Assembly (NCBI GenBank): GCA_002449955.1
Contig: DJYD01000022.1
Coordinates: 53,971-64,062, forward strand
Source: Lachnospiraceae bacterium UBA6987
Lineage (GTDB): Bacteria; Bacillota; Clostridia; Lachnospirales; Lachnospiraceae
Length of the DNA: 10,092 nt
Direction: 5' to 3'
Both the position numbers and the translations under genes were made by a program. The notes beneath the pieces are model-generated. The model was not told where the DNA came from and ran no database searches. It worked only from the letters and a program-made list of their open reading frames with translations. Positions 1-6,001 of this stretch are shown one piece after another; position 1 is the first letter of the stretch; each line of letters begins with the position of its first letter.

Positions 1-1
1 C

Positions 2-589
2 GGTCAGCAGCAGCGCGTGGCCATAGCCAGAGCGCTTGCCACCGATCCGAAGGTCCTGCTCTGTGATGAGGCGACATCGGCTCTTGATCCCGGCACGACG
101 CATTCCATTCTGGAGCTGCTGCGCGAAATCAATGAAAAGATGGGCATCACGATCATCATCATTACCCATCAGATGAGTGTCGTGGAAAGCATCTGCCATC
201 ATGTCGCCATTCTCGATCAGGGAACCGTAGCCGAGTGCGGCGAAGTCGGCGAGGTCTTCTCCAATCCGCAGTCAAAAGCCGCACGGAGTCTGGTATTTCC
301 CGAAGGCGACGTGGACAGTCTCTTTCAGCGCAGCGGCCGGAACGAGCGCTTTATCCGCGTGGTCTTTGACGGTGCTCAGGCAACATCTGAACCGCTCATT
401 GCCCACATGGCTGTGGAAAAAGGCATTGAGGCGAGTATCTCCTATGCTTCCATGCGTGAGCTGAACGGCAAAACTTACGGTTCGGTTCTGCTCAGCATCA
501 CAGGCAGTGATCATGAGGTGGACGAAGTGATTGCCTATCTGACTCAGAAAGAAAATGTGACTGCCAGGGAGGTACAGCATGTTTCATGA
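2..589 (+). CDS. metN: Methionine ABC transporter ATP-binding protein MetN, C-terminal part (5' end outside window)
   Basis: This is the ATPase of the MetNI methionine importer and acts on the cytoplasmic face of the membrane. The reading frame is open from base 2, so the N-terminus with Walker A lies outside the window. Visible in order are the end of the ABC signature (GQQQRVAIARA), Walker B with the catalytic Glu (LLCDEATSALDP) and the switch-His loop (THQMS). After a linker, the last ~80 residues (RFIRVVFDG to the end) look like the NIL/ACT-like regulatory domain. In known MetN proteins that domain binds methionine and inhibits transport. The C-terminal domain and the MetI-like permease downstream favour MetN over other amino-acid ABC ATPases. 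The stop codon overlaps the start of metI by 11 bases, so translation is probably coupled. The substrate is inferred from family and neighbour; a substrate-binding protein (MetQ) is not in the window. Confidence 0.93.
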   Translation, partial: GQQQRVAIARALATDPKVLLCDEATSALDPGTTHSILELLREINEKMGITIIIITHQMSVVESICHHVAILDQGTVAECGEVGEVFSNPQSKAARSLVFPEGDVDSLFQRSGRNERFIRVVFDGAQATSEPLIAHMAVEKGIEASISYASMRELNGKTYGSVLLSITGSDHEVDEVIAYLTQKENVTAREVQHVS

Positions 590-1283
590 ACTATTTGACG
601 GCGCAGCCTGGGCCGAAGCACTGCCTATCATTCGCGGCCAGTTCCTGACCGCGACCTGGGAAACACTCTATGTCACTGTCCTGTCGACCTTTTTTGCGAT
701 TCTGATCGGACTGCCGCTTGGGGTGCTGCTGGTCACCGGTGATGAGAAAGGGATTCATCCCCTGCCGAAATGGGTAATCCGTACCCTGAATGTCATCATC
801 AATATTCTTCGCAGCGTTCCCTTCCTGATCCTGATGATCCTGGTCTTCCCGCTCACCAGAGTGATCGTGGGAACAACCGTGGGCACCACAGCGACCATCG
901 TGCCGCTTGTGATTGCCGCTTTTCCCTTTATCGCCAGACTTGCGGAAACGAGCCTTCGGGAAGTCAATCCGAATTCGATCGAGATGGCGCAGAGCCTTGG
1001 GGCCTCCCCCTGGCAGATCATCACCAAGGTCATGATTCCGGAAAGCGTGCCGCTCCTCATCTCCAATGCAACCACGGCGATCACCACGATCCTCGGCTAC
1101 ACGGCCATGAGCGGGATCATCGGCGGCGGCGGTCTCGGAAAGATCGCCATCAACTACGGCTACTACCGCTACCGCTATGTGATCATGTTTGCTGCGGTCA
1201 TTCTGCTGGTGGTTCTGGTTCAGATCTTCCAAAGCGCAGGCAACAAGCTCGCAACGCTCTCAGACAAGCGTCTGAAATCGTAA
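579..1283 (+). CDS. metI: Methionine ABC transporter permease MetI
   Basis: This is the membrane permease subunit, which forms the channel for methionine with MetN and a MetQ-type lipoprotein. It has 234 residues, slightly longer than the usual ~217. Hydrophobic segments fit about five membrane helices, for example residues 31-52, 68-90, 105-120, 158-182 and 200-218. The EAA coupling loop that contacts the ATPase is visible at about 135-154 (EMAQSLGASPWQIITKVMIP). The glycine-rich IIGGGGLGKIAINYGYYRY stretch after it is typical of MetI. The start was chosen because AGGGAGG at 566-572 lies six bases before the ATG at 579, inside the end of metN. A two-way terminator follows and no metQ is found after it, so metQ is either upstream or elsewhere. 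Family assignment is firm; transport of methionine rather than a close analogue is inferred. Confidence 0.95.
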   Translation: MFHELFDGAAWAEALPIIRGQFLTATWETLYVTVLSTFFAILIGLPLGVLLVTGDEKGIHPLPKWVIRTLNVIINILRSVPFLILMILVFPLTRVIVGTTVGTTATIVPLVIAAFPFIARLAETSLREVNPNSIEMAQSLGASPWQIITKVMIPESVPLLISNATTAITTILGYTAMSGIIGGGGLGKIAINYGYYRYRYVIMFAAVILLVVLVQIFQSAGNKLATLSDKRLKS

Positions 1284-1315
1284 TAGGCTTCATTCATCGT
1301 AAAGGATATGAGTAA

Positions 1316-1368
1316 TAAAAGAGTGCCGTATACTGACTCAGAACGGGTCATTATAGGCACTCTCTTTT
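1316..1368. terminator. Bidirectional intrinsic terminator between convergent metI and ECF S-component genes
   Basis: Outer arms AGAGTGCC (1320-1327) and GGCACTCT (1356-1363) form eight pairs. Inside, TGACTC (1334-1339) pairs with GGGTCA (1345-1350), with G-T wobble. On the plus strand CTTTTTG follows the hairpin; on the minus strand the AAAA at 1317-1320 gives a U-run. It sits between two gene ends that face each other, so it can stop transcription from both sides. Confidence 0.88.
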
Positions 1369-1372
1369 TGTG

Positions 1373-1909
1373 TTAGGATTGCGGCTGTGTCTGCATCAGC
1401 TTCTGCAGCATTTTTTTTAGCGGATCATATAGCAGAAGGATTCCCAGAAATGAGGAGGCTGCAAGCAGCAGCTCAAAAGGGATATCCGCCATCAGATACG
1501 GGATGAACGGTGTATGCAGCACCCACATCGTCGGCAGGATCATGATCCAGCAGTACAGAAATGCGCAGAGCGCACCGGCAAAAGCAAGCTTCAGGCTGTC
1601 TTCCGTCTTTTTGAAGACCGTGCAGACAAGCAGAGGAATCACCATCCAGGCGATCCACTGTCCTGTCGTCCAGATGGGACTGAGCGATCCCATATAGATC
1701 GCATCAAACAGCAGGTAGACCGTGATCATCATGGCCGATTTGGCAAAGCCGAAGACCTTTGCATACAGGATCATCAGCAGGATCGTGAAGTTGATATTCG
1801 GCAGGAAGTTCATAAGTTCCTCCTGCAGGAACAGGATCACGGTCAGCATAGCCATGACGCAGAGCTCACGCGTCGTCAGAAATGGTTTTCCTGAAGCTTT
1901 ACTTTCCAT
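1373..1909 (-). CDS. ECF transporter S component, predicted corrinoid/B12-related substrate
   Basis: This is a predicted substrate-binding membrane subunit of an energy-coupling factor vitamin importer. Its 178 residues are almost all membrane: hydrophobic segments near 14-31, 40-56, 58-75, 84-101, 106-128 and 140-162 match the six-helix fold of S components. No ATPases (EcfA/EcfA') or EcfT are nearby, so it would share a general module encoded elsewhere (group II arrangement). Its ATG overlaps the end of the upstream DUF4430 gene by 11 bases and I see no good Shine-Dalgarno of its own, so translation is probably coupled. The transcript carries a cobalamin riboswitch, so the substrate is inferred to be cobalamin, another corrinoid or a precursor such as the lower-ligand base. 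CblT/CblS-type S components have been predicted in such settings. The exact substrate is not settled by sequence. Confidence 0.82.
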   Translation of the reverse strand: MESKASGKPFLTTRELCVMAMLTVILFLQEELMNFLPNINFTILLMILYAKVFGFAKSAMMITVYLLFDAIYMGSLSPIWTTGQWIAWMVIPLLVCTVFKKTEDSLKLAFAGALCAFLYCWIMILPTMWVLHTPFIPYLMADIPFELLLAASSFLGILLLYDPLKKMLQKLMQTQPQS

Positions 1910-2294
1910 AGTTCGGATCGTAGACCGTCATGCGTAGCTCGAGCTTGTCTCCATCCTTGTAAGGCAAAGTTTCTATGCCTTCCATAGCCATCTCGCCATT
2001 GATATAGATACTGATAAACTGGGACCAGTCAGCCGGCGTGACAAGCGATTCGATATTCATCAGCATGCCGTTGTCCATCTTGACGTTGTCAAAGTTCTTC
2101 TGCAGCAGATCGACCAGCTTGTCGCCGGTATTGAAGACGATCTTCTTCTCTTTCAGAACCTTCTGATCCAGGTCGGTTACCGTGACAGTGATGGTTCCAT
2201 CACCCTTCGGGGTGAAAGGCTTTGCGATCAGGATATAGGCTGCAGCAATGACGATAACAGCCAGGATCGCCCACAGAACTTTTTTGTTCTTCAT
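1899..2294 (-). CDS. Membrane-anchored DUF4430 domain protein, B12-riboswitch regulated
   Basis: A 131-residue protein with an N-terminal signal anchor (KK followed by a hydrophobic stretch at about 6-25). There is no lipobox cysteine, so it is probably an uncleaved membrane-tethered extracellular protein. Residues ~30-131 are rich in beta-strand-like segments and look like a DUF4430 domain (TITVTVTDLDQKVL..., ISIYINGEMAMEG, GDKLELRMT). That domain family resembles the C-terminal domain of vertebrate cobalamin carriers such as transcobalamin. Being next to an ECF S component and downstream of a cobalamin riboswitch suggests an extracellular corrinoid-capture partner for the transporter. The start is fixed by the signal sequence, but no Shine-Dalgarno is seen within about 20 bases upstream; the nearest AGGG is ~22 bases away, in the arm of a hairpin. 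The domain assignment is by pattern; the function is inference. Confidence 0.8.
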   Translation of the reverse strand: MKNKKVLWAILAVIVIAAAYILIAKPFTPKGDGTITVTVTDLDQKVLKEKKIVFNTGDKLVDLLQKNFDNVKMDNGMLMNIESLVTPADWSQFISIYINGEMAMEGIETLPYKDGDKLELRMTVYDPNYGK

Positions 2295-2308
2295 GTTTTT
2301 TGGACAGG

Positions 2309-2344
2309 AAAATAAGCCCTTTGCCGTTTCCCGGCGGCAAGGAC
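2309..2344 (-). terminator. Likely riboswitch expression-platform intrinsic terminator
   Basis: On the minus-strand RNA, GUCC-UUGCCG (2344-2335) can pair with CGGCAA (2326-2321), a bulged A (2320) and GGGC (2319-2316), around an eight-base loop. UUAUUUU (2315-2309) follows directly. It lies between the cobalamin aptamer and the DUF4430 start. The 5' arm repeats the CUUGCC of the aptamer's P1 3' strand, which suggests a competing antiterminator. Control by termination is inferred from this layout. Confidence 0.62.
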
Positions 2345-2370
2345 AGTTTTTCTGTCAGTCTCCTTGAAAA

Positions 2371-2524
2371 TGTCAGGCAAGTCTCCTGGCTTCGCTTCAG
2401 CCTACTCTCCGCCTTCTCACGGTCTTTCCGCAATGGCCTTCTGGATTTCGTCAGCGTTACAGTTGCCGGTACAGCTGAGGTCTCGCACCTCATTCCTTTT
2501 TAAGTTCCTCGCGGAACGCCTGCG
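2371..2524 (-). promoter_or_regulatory. Cobalamin (B12) riboswitch
   Basis: Reading the minus strand 5' to 3' gives the conserved cobalamin-aptamer elements in order. These are GGAA and GGTGCGAG (near 2496-2482), a CCGGCAACTGTAA block (about 2469-2457), GAAATCC, a B12-box-like GCCATTG (near 2437), GAGAAGGC, and the characteristic 3' end GAAGCCAGGAGACTTGCC (about 2393-2376). CAGGC (2522-2518) pairs with GCCTG (2378-2374), closing the aptamer as P1. The predicted transcription start is about 2524, so the aptamer begins almost at the first base. It precedes the DUF4430 and ECF S genes, and family behaviour predicts repression of both when adenosyl- or another cobalamin is plentiful. Confidence 0.94.
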
Positions 2525-2530
2525 TGCTCT

Positions 2531-2558
2531 ATTATACCATTTTTTTTCGTAAAGTAAA
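2531..2558 (-). promoter_or_regulatory. Sigma-A-type promoter of the B12-riboswitch operon
   Basis: A perfect TATAAT -10 box lies on the minus strand at 2536-2531. A 16-base spacer containing A8 separates it from TTTACT (2558-2553, four of six matches to TTGACA). Initiation is expected around 2524. The -35 box directly follows the hairpin of the cyclophilin terminator. Confidence 0.8.
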
Positions 2559-2579
2559 GCCGGGCAGCTCGGCCCGGCT
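2550..2579 (-). terminator. Intrinsic terminator of the cyclophilin gene
   Basis: AGCCGGGC and GCCCGGCT (2558-2565 and 2572-2579) form an eight-pair GC-rich stem with a six-base loop. On the minus strand it comes 18 bases after the cyclophilin stop and is followed by TTTACTTT. Read from the plus strand there is no T-run, so it serves the minus-strand gene. Confidence 0.8.
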
Positions 2580-2597
2580 ATCACAACTTGATCAATT

Positions 2598-3119
2598 TTA
2601 CAGTGTATCCGGTTCGGGATAATCCACGCCGCGTGTATCCACGGTCACCTTCTTGATTACGACCGGGTGCAGCGGACGATTGGACCAGGGATTGGTCCTT
2701 ACCTTTTCCACTTTGTGCACGGCATCGATTCCGTCAAGGACCTTGCCGAAGGAGGCATACTCCCCATCCAGATGAGGCGCAGAGGCAACCATGATGAAGA
2801 ACTGGCTGCCGGCACTGTCCGGATCCATGGCACGGGCCATGCTGAGCACACCCTCGGTATGCTTCAGTGCGTTTTCAAAGCCGTTGGAGCTGAATTCACC
2901 CTTGATACTGTAGCCGGGGCCTCCGGTGCCGTTGCCATCGGGATCGCCGCCCTGGATCATGAAGCCAGGGATGATGCGATGGAAGGTCAGGCCGTCATAA
3001 AAGCCCTTCTGAATCAGGGAAATGAAGTTGTTGACTGTATTCGGGGCGACTTCAGGATACAGCTCTGCGCGGAAGCTGTCGCCGTTTTCCATTTCAAAAA
3101 CAACAAGCGGATTAGTCAT
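2598..3119 (-). CDS. Cyclophilin-type peptidyl-prolyl cis-trans isomerase
   Basis: This protein speeds cis-trans isomerisation of X-Pro bonds and so acts in protein folding. It is a single-domain cyclophilin of 173 residues with no signal peptide or membrane segment, hence cytoplasmic. Catalytic-pocket residues are visible in FHRIIPGFMIQGGD (R48, F53, M54, Q56), in MARA (A95) and in GSQFFIM (F108). At the position of the tryptophan used by human CypA for cyclosporin binding it has His116 (PHLDG), common in bacterial cyclophilins. The frame is open to an ATG at 3146, but I chose 3119: it has a good ribosome binding site, and MTNPLVVFEME matches the family N-terminus. The gene stands alone between its own promoter (3170-3198) and terminator (2550-2579), so it looks like a constitutive housekeeping gene unrelated to its neighbours. 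Confidence 0.95.
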   Translation of the reverse strand: MTNPLVVFEMENGDSFRAELYPEVAPNTVNNFISLIQKGFYDGLTFHRIIPGFMIQGGDPDGNGTGGPGYSIKGEFSSNGFENALKHTEGVLSMARAMDPDSAGSQFFIMVASAPHLDGEYASFGKVLDGIDAVHKVEKVRTNPWSNRPLHPVVIKKVTVDTRGVDYPEPDTL

Positions 3120-3127
3120 CAAAGAAT

Positions 3128-3134
3128 TCCTTTC
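3128..3134 (-). promoter_or_regulatory. Ribosome binding site deciding the cyclophilin start
   Basis: GAAAGGA on the minus strand lies eight bases before the ATG at 3119. The alternative ATG at 3146 has no comparable purine-rich site, so the shorter protein is preferred. Confidence 0.75.
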
Positions 3135-3169
3135 TTCTGGAAGCATCTTAAGTCCGTCCGGACCTGATC

Positions 3170-3198
3170 AGTATAGCATGGCTCCGCTTTCTTGTCAC
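3170..3198 (-). promoter_or_regulatory. Sigma-A-type extended -10 promoter of the cyclophilin gene
   Basis: On the minus strand GTGACA (3198-3193, five of six to TTGACA) is followed, after a 17-base spacer, by TATACT (3175-3170, five of six). A TGC just before the -10 box gives an extended -10. Initiation is expected near 3163, leaving a leader of about 45 bases. No operator-like repeat is seen. Confidence 0.8.
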
Positions 3199-3212
3199 CT
3201 CCTTTTAGCGTT

Positions 3213-3244
3213 AAAAAGCCCCCTGCTTTTCGCAGGAGGCTTTT
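3213..3244 (-). terminator. Intrinsic terminator ending the gap-pgk-larA-iolEBD operon
   Basis: The hairpin arms are AAAAGCCCCCTGC (3214-3226) and GCAGGAGGCTTTT (3232-3244), with one C-A mismatch and a TTTTC loop. On the minus strand it starts six bases after the iolD stop and runs into five Us. It separates the operon from the cyclophilin promoter. Confidence 0.9.
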
Positions 3245-3250
3245 AGCTGA

Positions 3251-5173
3251 TCAATATTTTCTTGCATCCTTGACATGATCCAGATGGTCCTGATAGGCAG
3301 CAAGGTTCCTCGGGTTCTCGGAGACCTCGGTGTCGCCCACACGCCACCAGGAGCCGTAGCCGTCCGTCATGGACTTGGGCAGGACGCGGATATCGAATAC
3401 CACCGGGACATCCTTGATCTTCTTCGCTTCGGCAAGGGCTGCATGAAGGTCCTCCATGGAGCGGACGGTAAAGGCCCTGCAGCCGTAGCCTTCGGCGATC
3501 TTTGCGAAATCGACCGGGATGAACTTTCCGGAATGCTCGCCGTCCTCGCCGCGGAAGCGCAGCTCGGTGCAGAGAGTGTCATTGCCGTGTCCGACCTGCA
3601 GGTTGTTGATGCAGCCGAAGGAGGCATTGTTGAATACGCAGATGTTGATCTTCTTGTGCTCCTGGACGGCGGTCAGCAGTTCGGAATGCAGCATGATGAA
3701 GCTTCCGTCGCCCACCATGGCATAGACGTCACGGTCGCCGATGGCGTATTTGACGCCCAGCGCGCCCGAGATCTCGTAGCCCATGCAGGAATAGCCGTAT
3801 TCCATGTTGTAGGTGTCGATGCCCCTCGCGCACCACATGCGCTGCATGTCGCCCGGAAGGGAGCCGGCGGAGCCGATGGCCACATCGTCCGCATCAATGG
3901 CGAAGTTGATGGCGCCGAGCACGGCCGTCTGGGTCAGGCAGGAATCCATATCTCTCGCAAAGCGGTCCGCGGAGGCGGCGTTTGCGTCGTTGACCTCGGG
4001 CACGTAGCCCTCGCCGTAAGTCGTATGCTGCAGGCGGTCAAGCTCCTTTGCCCAGGCTGCCCTTGCCGCTTCGATCTCGCCGGCATACGGAGCCTTGTAG
4101 CCGTCCAGCGCAGAAAGCAGGGCCGGCAGGGCGCGCTTTGCATCCGCAACGACCGGCACGGCGTCCAGCTTCAGGGCCTGGAACTCAGAAACATTGATAT
4201 TGACAAACTTGGCGTCATCCCGGAACAGCCACTTGGACGAGGTCGTAAAGTCGGTATAGCGCGTACCTACGCCGATGATGACGTCCGCTTCCTTTGCGAT
4301 CTCATTGGCGGCGGAGCAGCCGGTAACGCCGATGCCGCCCAGATTCAGGCGGTGATCGGAAGGGACCGCGCTCTTGCCCGCCTGGGTCTCGCCGAAGGGG
4401 ATGCCTGTCTTCTCCGCGAAGGTCCTGAATTCCTCATGCGCCTCGCTGTAGCGCACACCGCCGCCGCAGATGAGGAGCGGCTTCTTTGCGGCGCGGATCA
4501 CCGCAGCGGCTTCCGCAATCGCCTCTTCTTCGGGCAGCGGTCTTGCCAGCCGCCACACACGCTTTGCAAAGAAGCTTTCCGGATAATCATAGGCTTCGCC
4601 TTCCACATCCTGCGGGATGGCGATGCACACCGCCCCGGTATTAGCTGGATCGGTCAGCGTGCGGAAGGCTGAGATCATCGCGCTCATGAGCTGTTCGGGG
4701 CGCACGATGCGGTCAAAGTAGCGGCAGACCGCGCGGAATGCGTCGTTGGTGGAGATGGACAGATCGTGGATCTGTTCGATCTGCTGCAGCACCGGATCCG
4801 GCTGGCGGCAGGCATAGACGTCGCCGGGCAGGATCAGCACCGGGATATTGTTTGCTGTTGCCGTTGCAGCGGCCGTAACCATATTGGCGGCGCCGGGGCC
4901 GACGGAGGACGTTACCGCGATGATCTTCTTGCGCTTCATCTGTTTTGCAAAGGCGACGGCGGTATGCGTCATGCCCTGCTCGTTCTTGCCCTGCCAGACC
5001 TTGAGGCGGCGGGTCTCCTGTCTGAGCGCCTGTCCGAGACCGACTACGTTTCCGTGTCCCGGAAGCATGATCACGCCTTCCACAAAGGGATGTTCTTTTC
5101 CGTCATAGGCAATATACTGATTTTCCAGAAATCGGACCAGGGCCTGGGCCATGGTCAAGCGGACTGTCTTCAT
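3251..5173 (-). CDS. iolD: 3D-(3,5/4)-trihydroxycyclohexane-1,2-dione hydrolase IolD (ThDP-dependent)
   Basis: IolD opens the inositol-derived ring, hydrolysing 3D-trihydroxycyclohexane-1,2-dione to 5-deoxy-glucuronate (EC 3.7.1.22) in the cytoplasm. The protein has 640 residues, the normal family length, with the three-part layout of thiamine-diphosphate enzymes. The N-terminal pyrimidine-binding domain has GHGNVVGLGQAL and NEQGMTH, whose Glu65 is in the place of the catalytic glutamate. A central domain follows (LICGGGVRYSEA, VGTRYTDFTTSSK). The C-terminal PP-binding domain carries GDG at 488-490 and NN at 515-516, the Mg-ThDP motif. GYGSWWRVG near the end is typical of IolD and separates it from acetolactate synthases. 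An ATG at 5197 is also in frame, but AGGAGGG before 5173 and the family N-terminus (MKTVRLTMAQALVRFL) favour 5173. It lies 24 bases after iolB and is the last gene of the operon. Confidence 0.96.
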   Translation of the reverse strand: MKTVRLTMAQALVRFLENQYIAYDGKEHPFVEGVIMLPGHGNVVGLGQALRQETRRLKVWQGKNEQGMTHTAVAFAKQMKRKKIIAVTSSVGPGAANMVTAAATATANNIPVLILPGDVYACRQPDPVLQQIEQIHDLSISTNDAFRAVCRYFDRIVRPEQLMSAMISAFRTLTDPANTGAVCIAIPQDVEGEAYDYPESFFAKRVWRLARPLPEEEAIAEAAAVIRAAKKPLLICGGGVRYSEAHEEFRTFAEKTGIPFGETQAGKSAVPSDHRLNLGGIGVTGCSAANEIAKEADVIIGVGTRYTDFTTSSKWLFRDDAKFVNINVSEFQALKLDAVPVVADAKRALPALLSALDGYKAPYAGEIEAARAAWAKELDRLQHTTYGEGYVPEVNDANAASADRFARDMDSCLTQTAVLGAINFAIDADDVAIGSAGSLPGDMQRMWCARGIDTYNMEYGYSCMGYEISGALGVKYAIGDRDVYAMVGDGSFIMLHSELLTAVQEHKKINICVFNNASFGCINNLQVGHGNDTLCTELRFRGEDGEHSGKFIPVDFAKIAEGYGCRAFTVRSMEDLHAALAEAKKIKDVPVVFDIRVLPKSMTDGYGSWWRVGDTEVSENPRNLAAYQDHLDHVKDARKY

Positions 5174-5177
5174 GATT

Positions 5178-5184
5178 CCCTCCT
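5178..5184 (-). promoter_or_regulatory. Ribosome binding site deciding the iolD start
   Basis: AGGAGGG on the minus strand ends four bases before the ATG at 5173. An in-frame ATG at 5197 sits directly behind the iolB stop with no such site, so the shorter, family-length protein is preferred. Confidence 0.82.
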
Positions 5185-5197
5185 GCTGCAAACTCAT

Positions 5198-5989
5198 TCA
5201 GCCTTGAAAAATATGATCGTTGGCATCCGGTTTCCAGAGCCATTCGTGTTCCTTTTCGTCAATGCGGGTCTTCATCCAGGGGTCGCCCGGAAGGTGTCTG
5301 ATCCCCCAGGAATAGCACATGGCATAGCCGGGCGCCGCCGCCTGGGAATGCATGCCCTCATTGATGATCAGGCAGCCGTTGTGGCCGGTCCTGTGGACCT
5401 CCCCGTTTGAGAAGCCCACGCCGAAGCCGTTCGGATAGTCAAAACGGTAAAAATAAACTTCCGGCTGAGGATGGTAATGCGGCGGATAGGAAGACCACTT
5501 GCCCGGGTAGTTCAGGACCTCGCCGAGCACCATATTGGAGAACGGCGCGTTATCATAGTCGAAGAAGGTTTTGATCTCGCGGCGCATGCAGCCCATGAGC
5601 TCTCCGTTATTCCCCGCGTGCTGGGTCTGAACGGTCTCGGGCGTGTACATGACCGGCTCGTAGTCCCTATCGTTATCCGTCTGCTGGATGTAAAGCTCCG
5701 CGTGGCTTTCCGCAAGGATCTCGATGTGCGTGCGGCGCGGGGCGAGCAGGCAGTACGCCTCGTGGCGGAAGCAATCGGGGCGCTCGGCGCGCACCGTCCT
5801 GCCTGCATATCTGAATGTCACGGTCCCTTCGAAAAGAAGGACGGCCGACTCCTTGATCTCGTCGTCGATTGCATAGGAATCACCGGGCTCAAGGATCAGG
5901 AGCCCCACGTCCATCTGCGTGCCCAGATCGTCTTCCGCCGCGTTGATATAGGCGTTATAACCGCGGTGCAGTTCTTTTGTCATATACAT
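5198..5989 (-). CDS. iolB: 5-deoxy-glucuronate isomerase IolB
   Basis: IolB converts 5-deoxy-glucuronate, the product of IolD, to 2-deoxy-5-keto-gluconate (EC 5.3.1.30). It is a cytoplasmic double-cupin protein of 263 residues, close to the usual ~270. The metal-binding cupin motif of the second half is visible in PPHYHPQPEVYFYRF (His171, His173, Glu177), with a later His in NEGMHSQAAAPGYAMCY (His214). The start at 5989 has AGGAGG at 5998-6003 eight bases upstream; this site overlaps the stop codon of iolE, so the two genes are probably translated in step. A second ATG two codons later (5983) would change little. Its place between iolE and iolD, with the other two ring-processing enzymes, confirms the role. 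Confidence 0.96.
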   Translation of the reverse strand: MYMTKELHRGYNAYINAAEDDLGTQMDVGLLILEPGDSYAIDDEIKESAVLLFEGTVTFRYAGRTVRAERPDCFRHEAYCLLAPRRTHIEILAESHAELYIQQTDNDRDYEPVMYTPETVQTQHAGNNGELMGCMRREIKTFFDYDNAPFSNMVLGEVLNYPGKWSSYPPHYHPQPEVYFYRFDYPNGFGVGFSNGEVHRTGHNGCLIINEGMHSQAAAPGYAMCYSWGIRHLPGDPWMKTRIDEKEHEWLWKPDANDHIFQG

Positions 5990-6001
5990 GGTTCCGTCCT
6001 C

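Noticed and set aside
770..1315. A 181-codon frame overlapping metI in another frame
   Set aside because: The translation is rich in His, Arg and Gln with no domain, as expected from an out-of-frame reading of metI.
2200..2493. A 97-codon minus-strand frame across the riboswitch region
   Set aside because: The bases are explained by the conserved cobalamin aptamer and its terminator, and the frame overlaps the DUF4430 start. The peptide is low-complexity and basic.
3120..3146. Longer cyclophilin starting at the ATG at 3146
   Set aside because: The extension MLPEERNSL lies over the ribosome binding site of the better start at 3119 and is not a usual part of the fold.
3275..4672. A 465-codon open frame on the plus strand opposite iolD
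   Set aside because: It lies wholly antisense to a well-supported IolD with intact ThDP motifs. GC-rich codon-biased genes often leave such open frames, and its translation shows no recognisable domain.
5174..5197. Longer IolD starting at the ATG at 5197
   Set aside because: It adds eight residues not expected in the family and has no good ribosome binding site, whereas AGGAGGG directly precedes the ATG at 5173.
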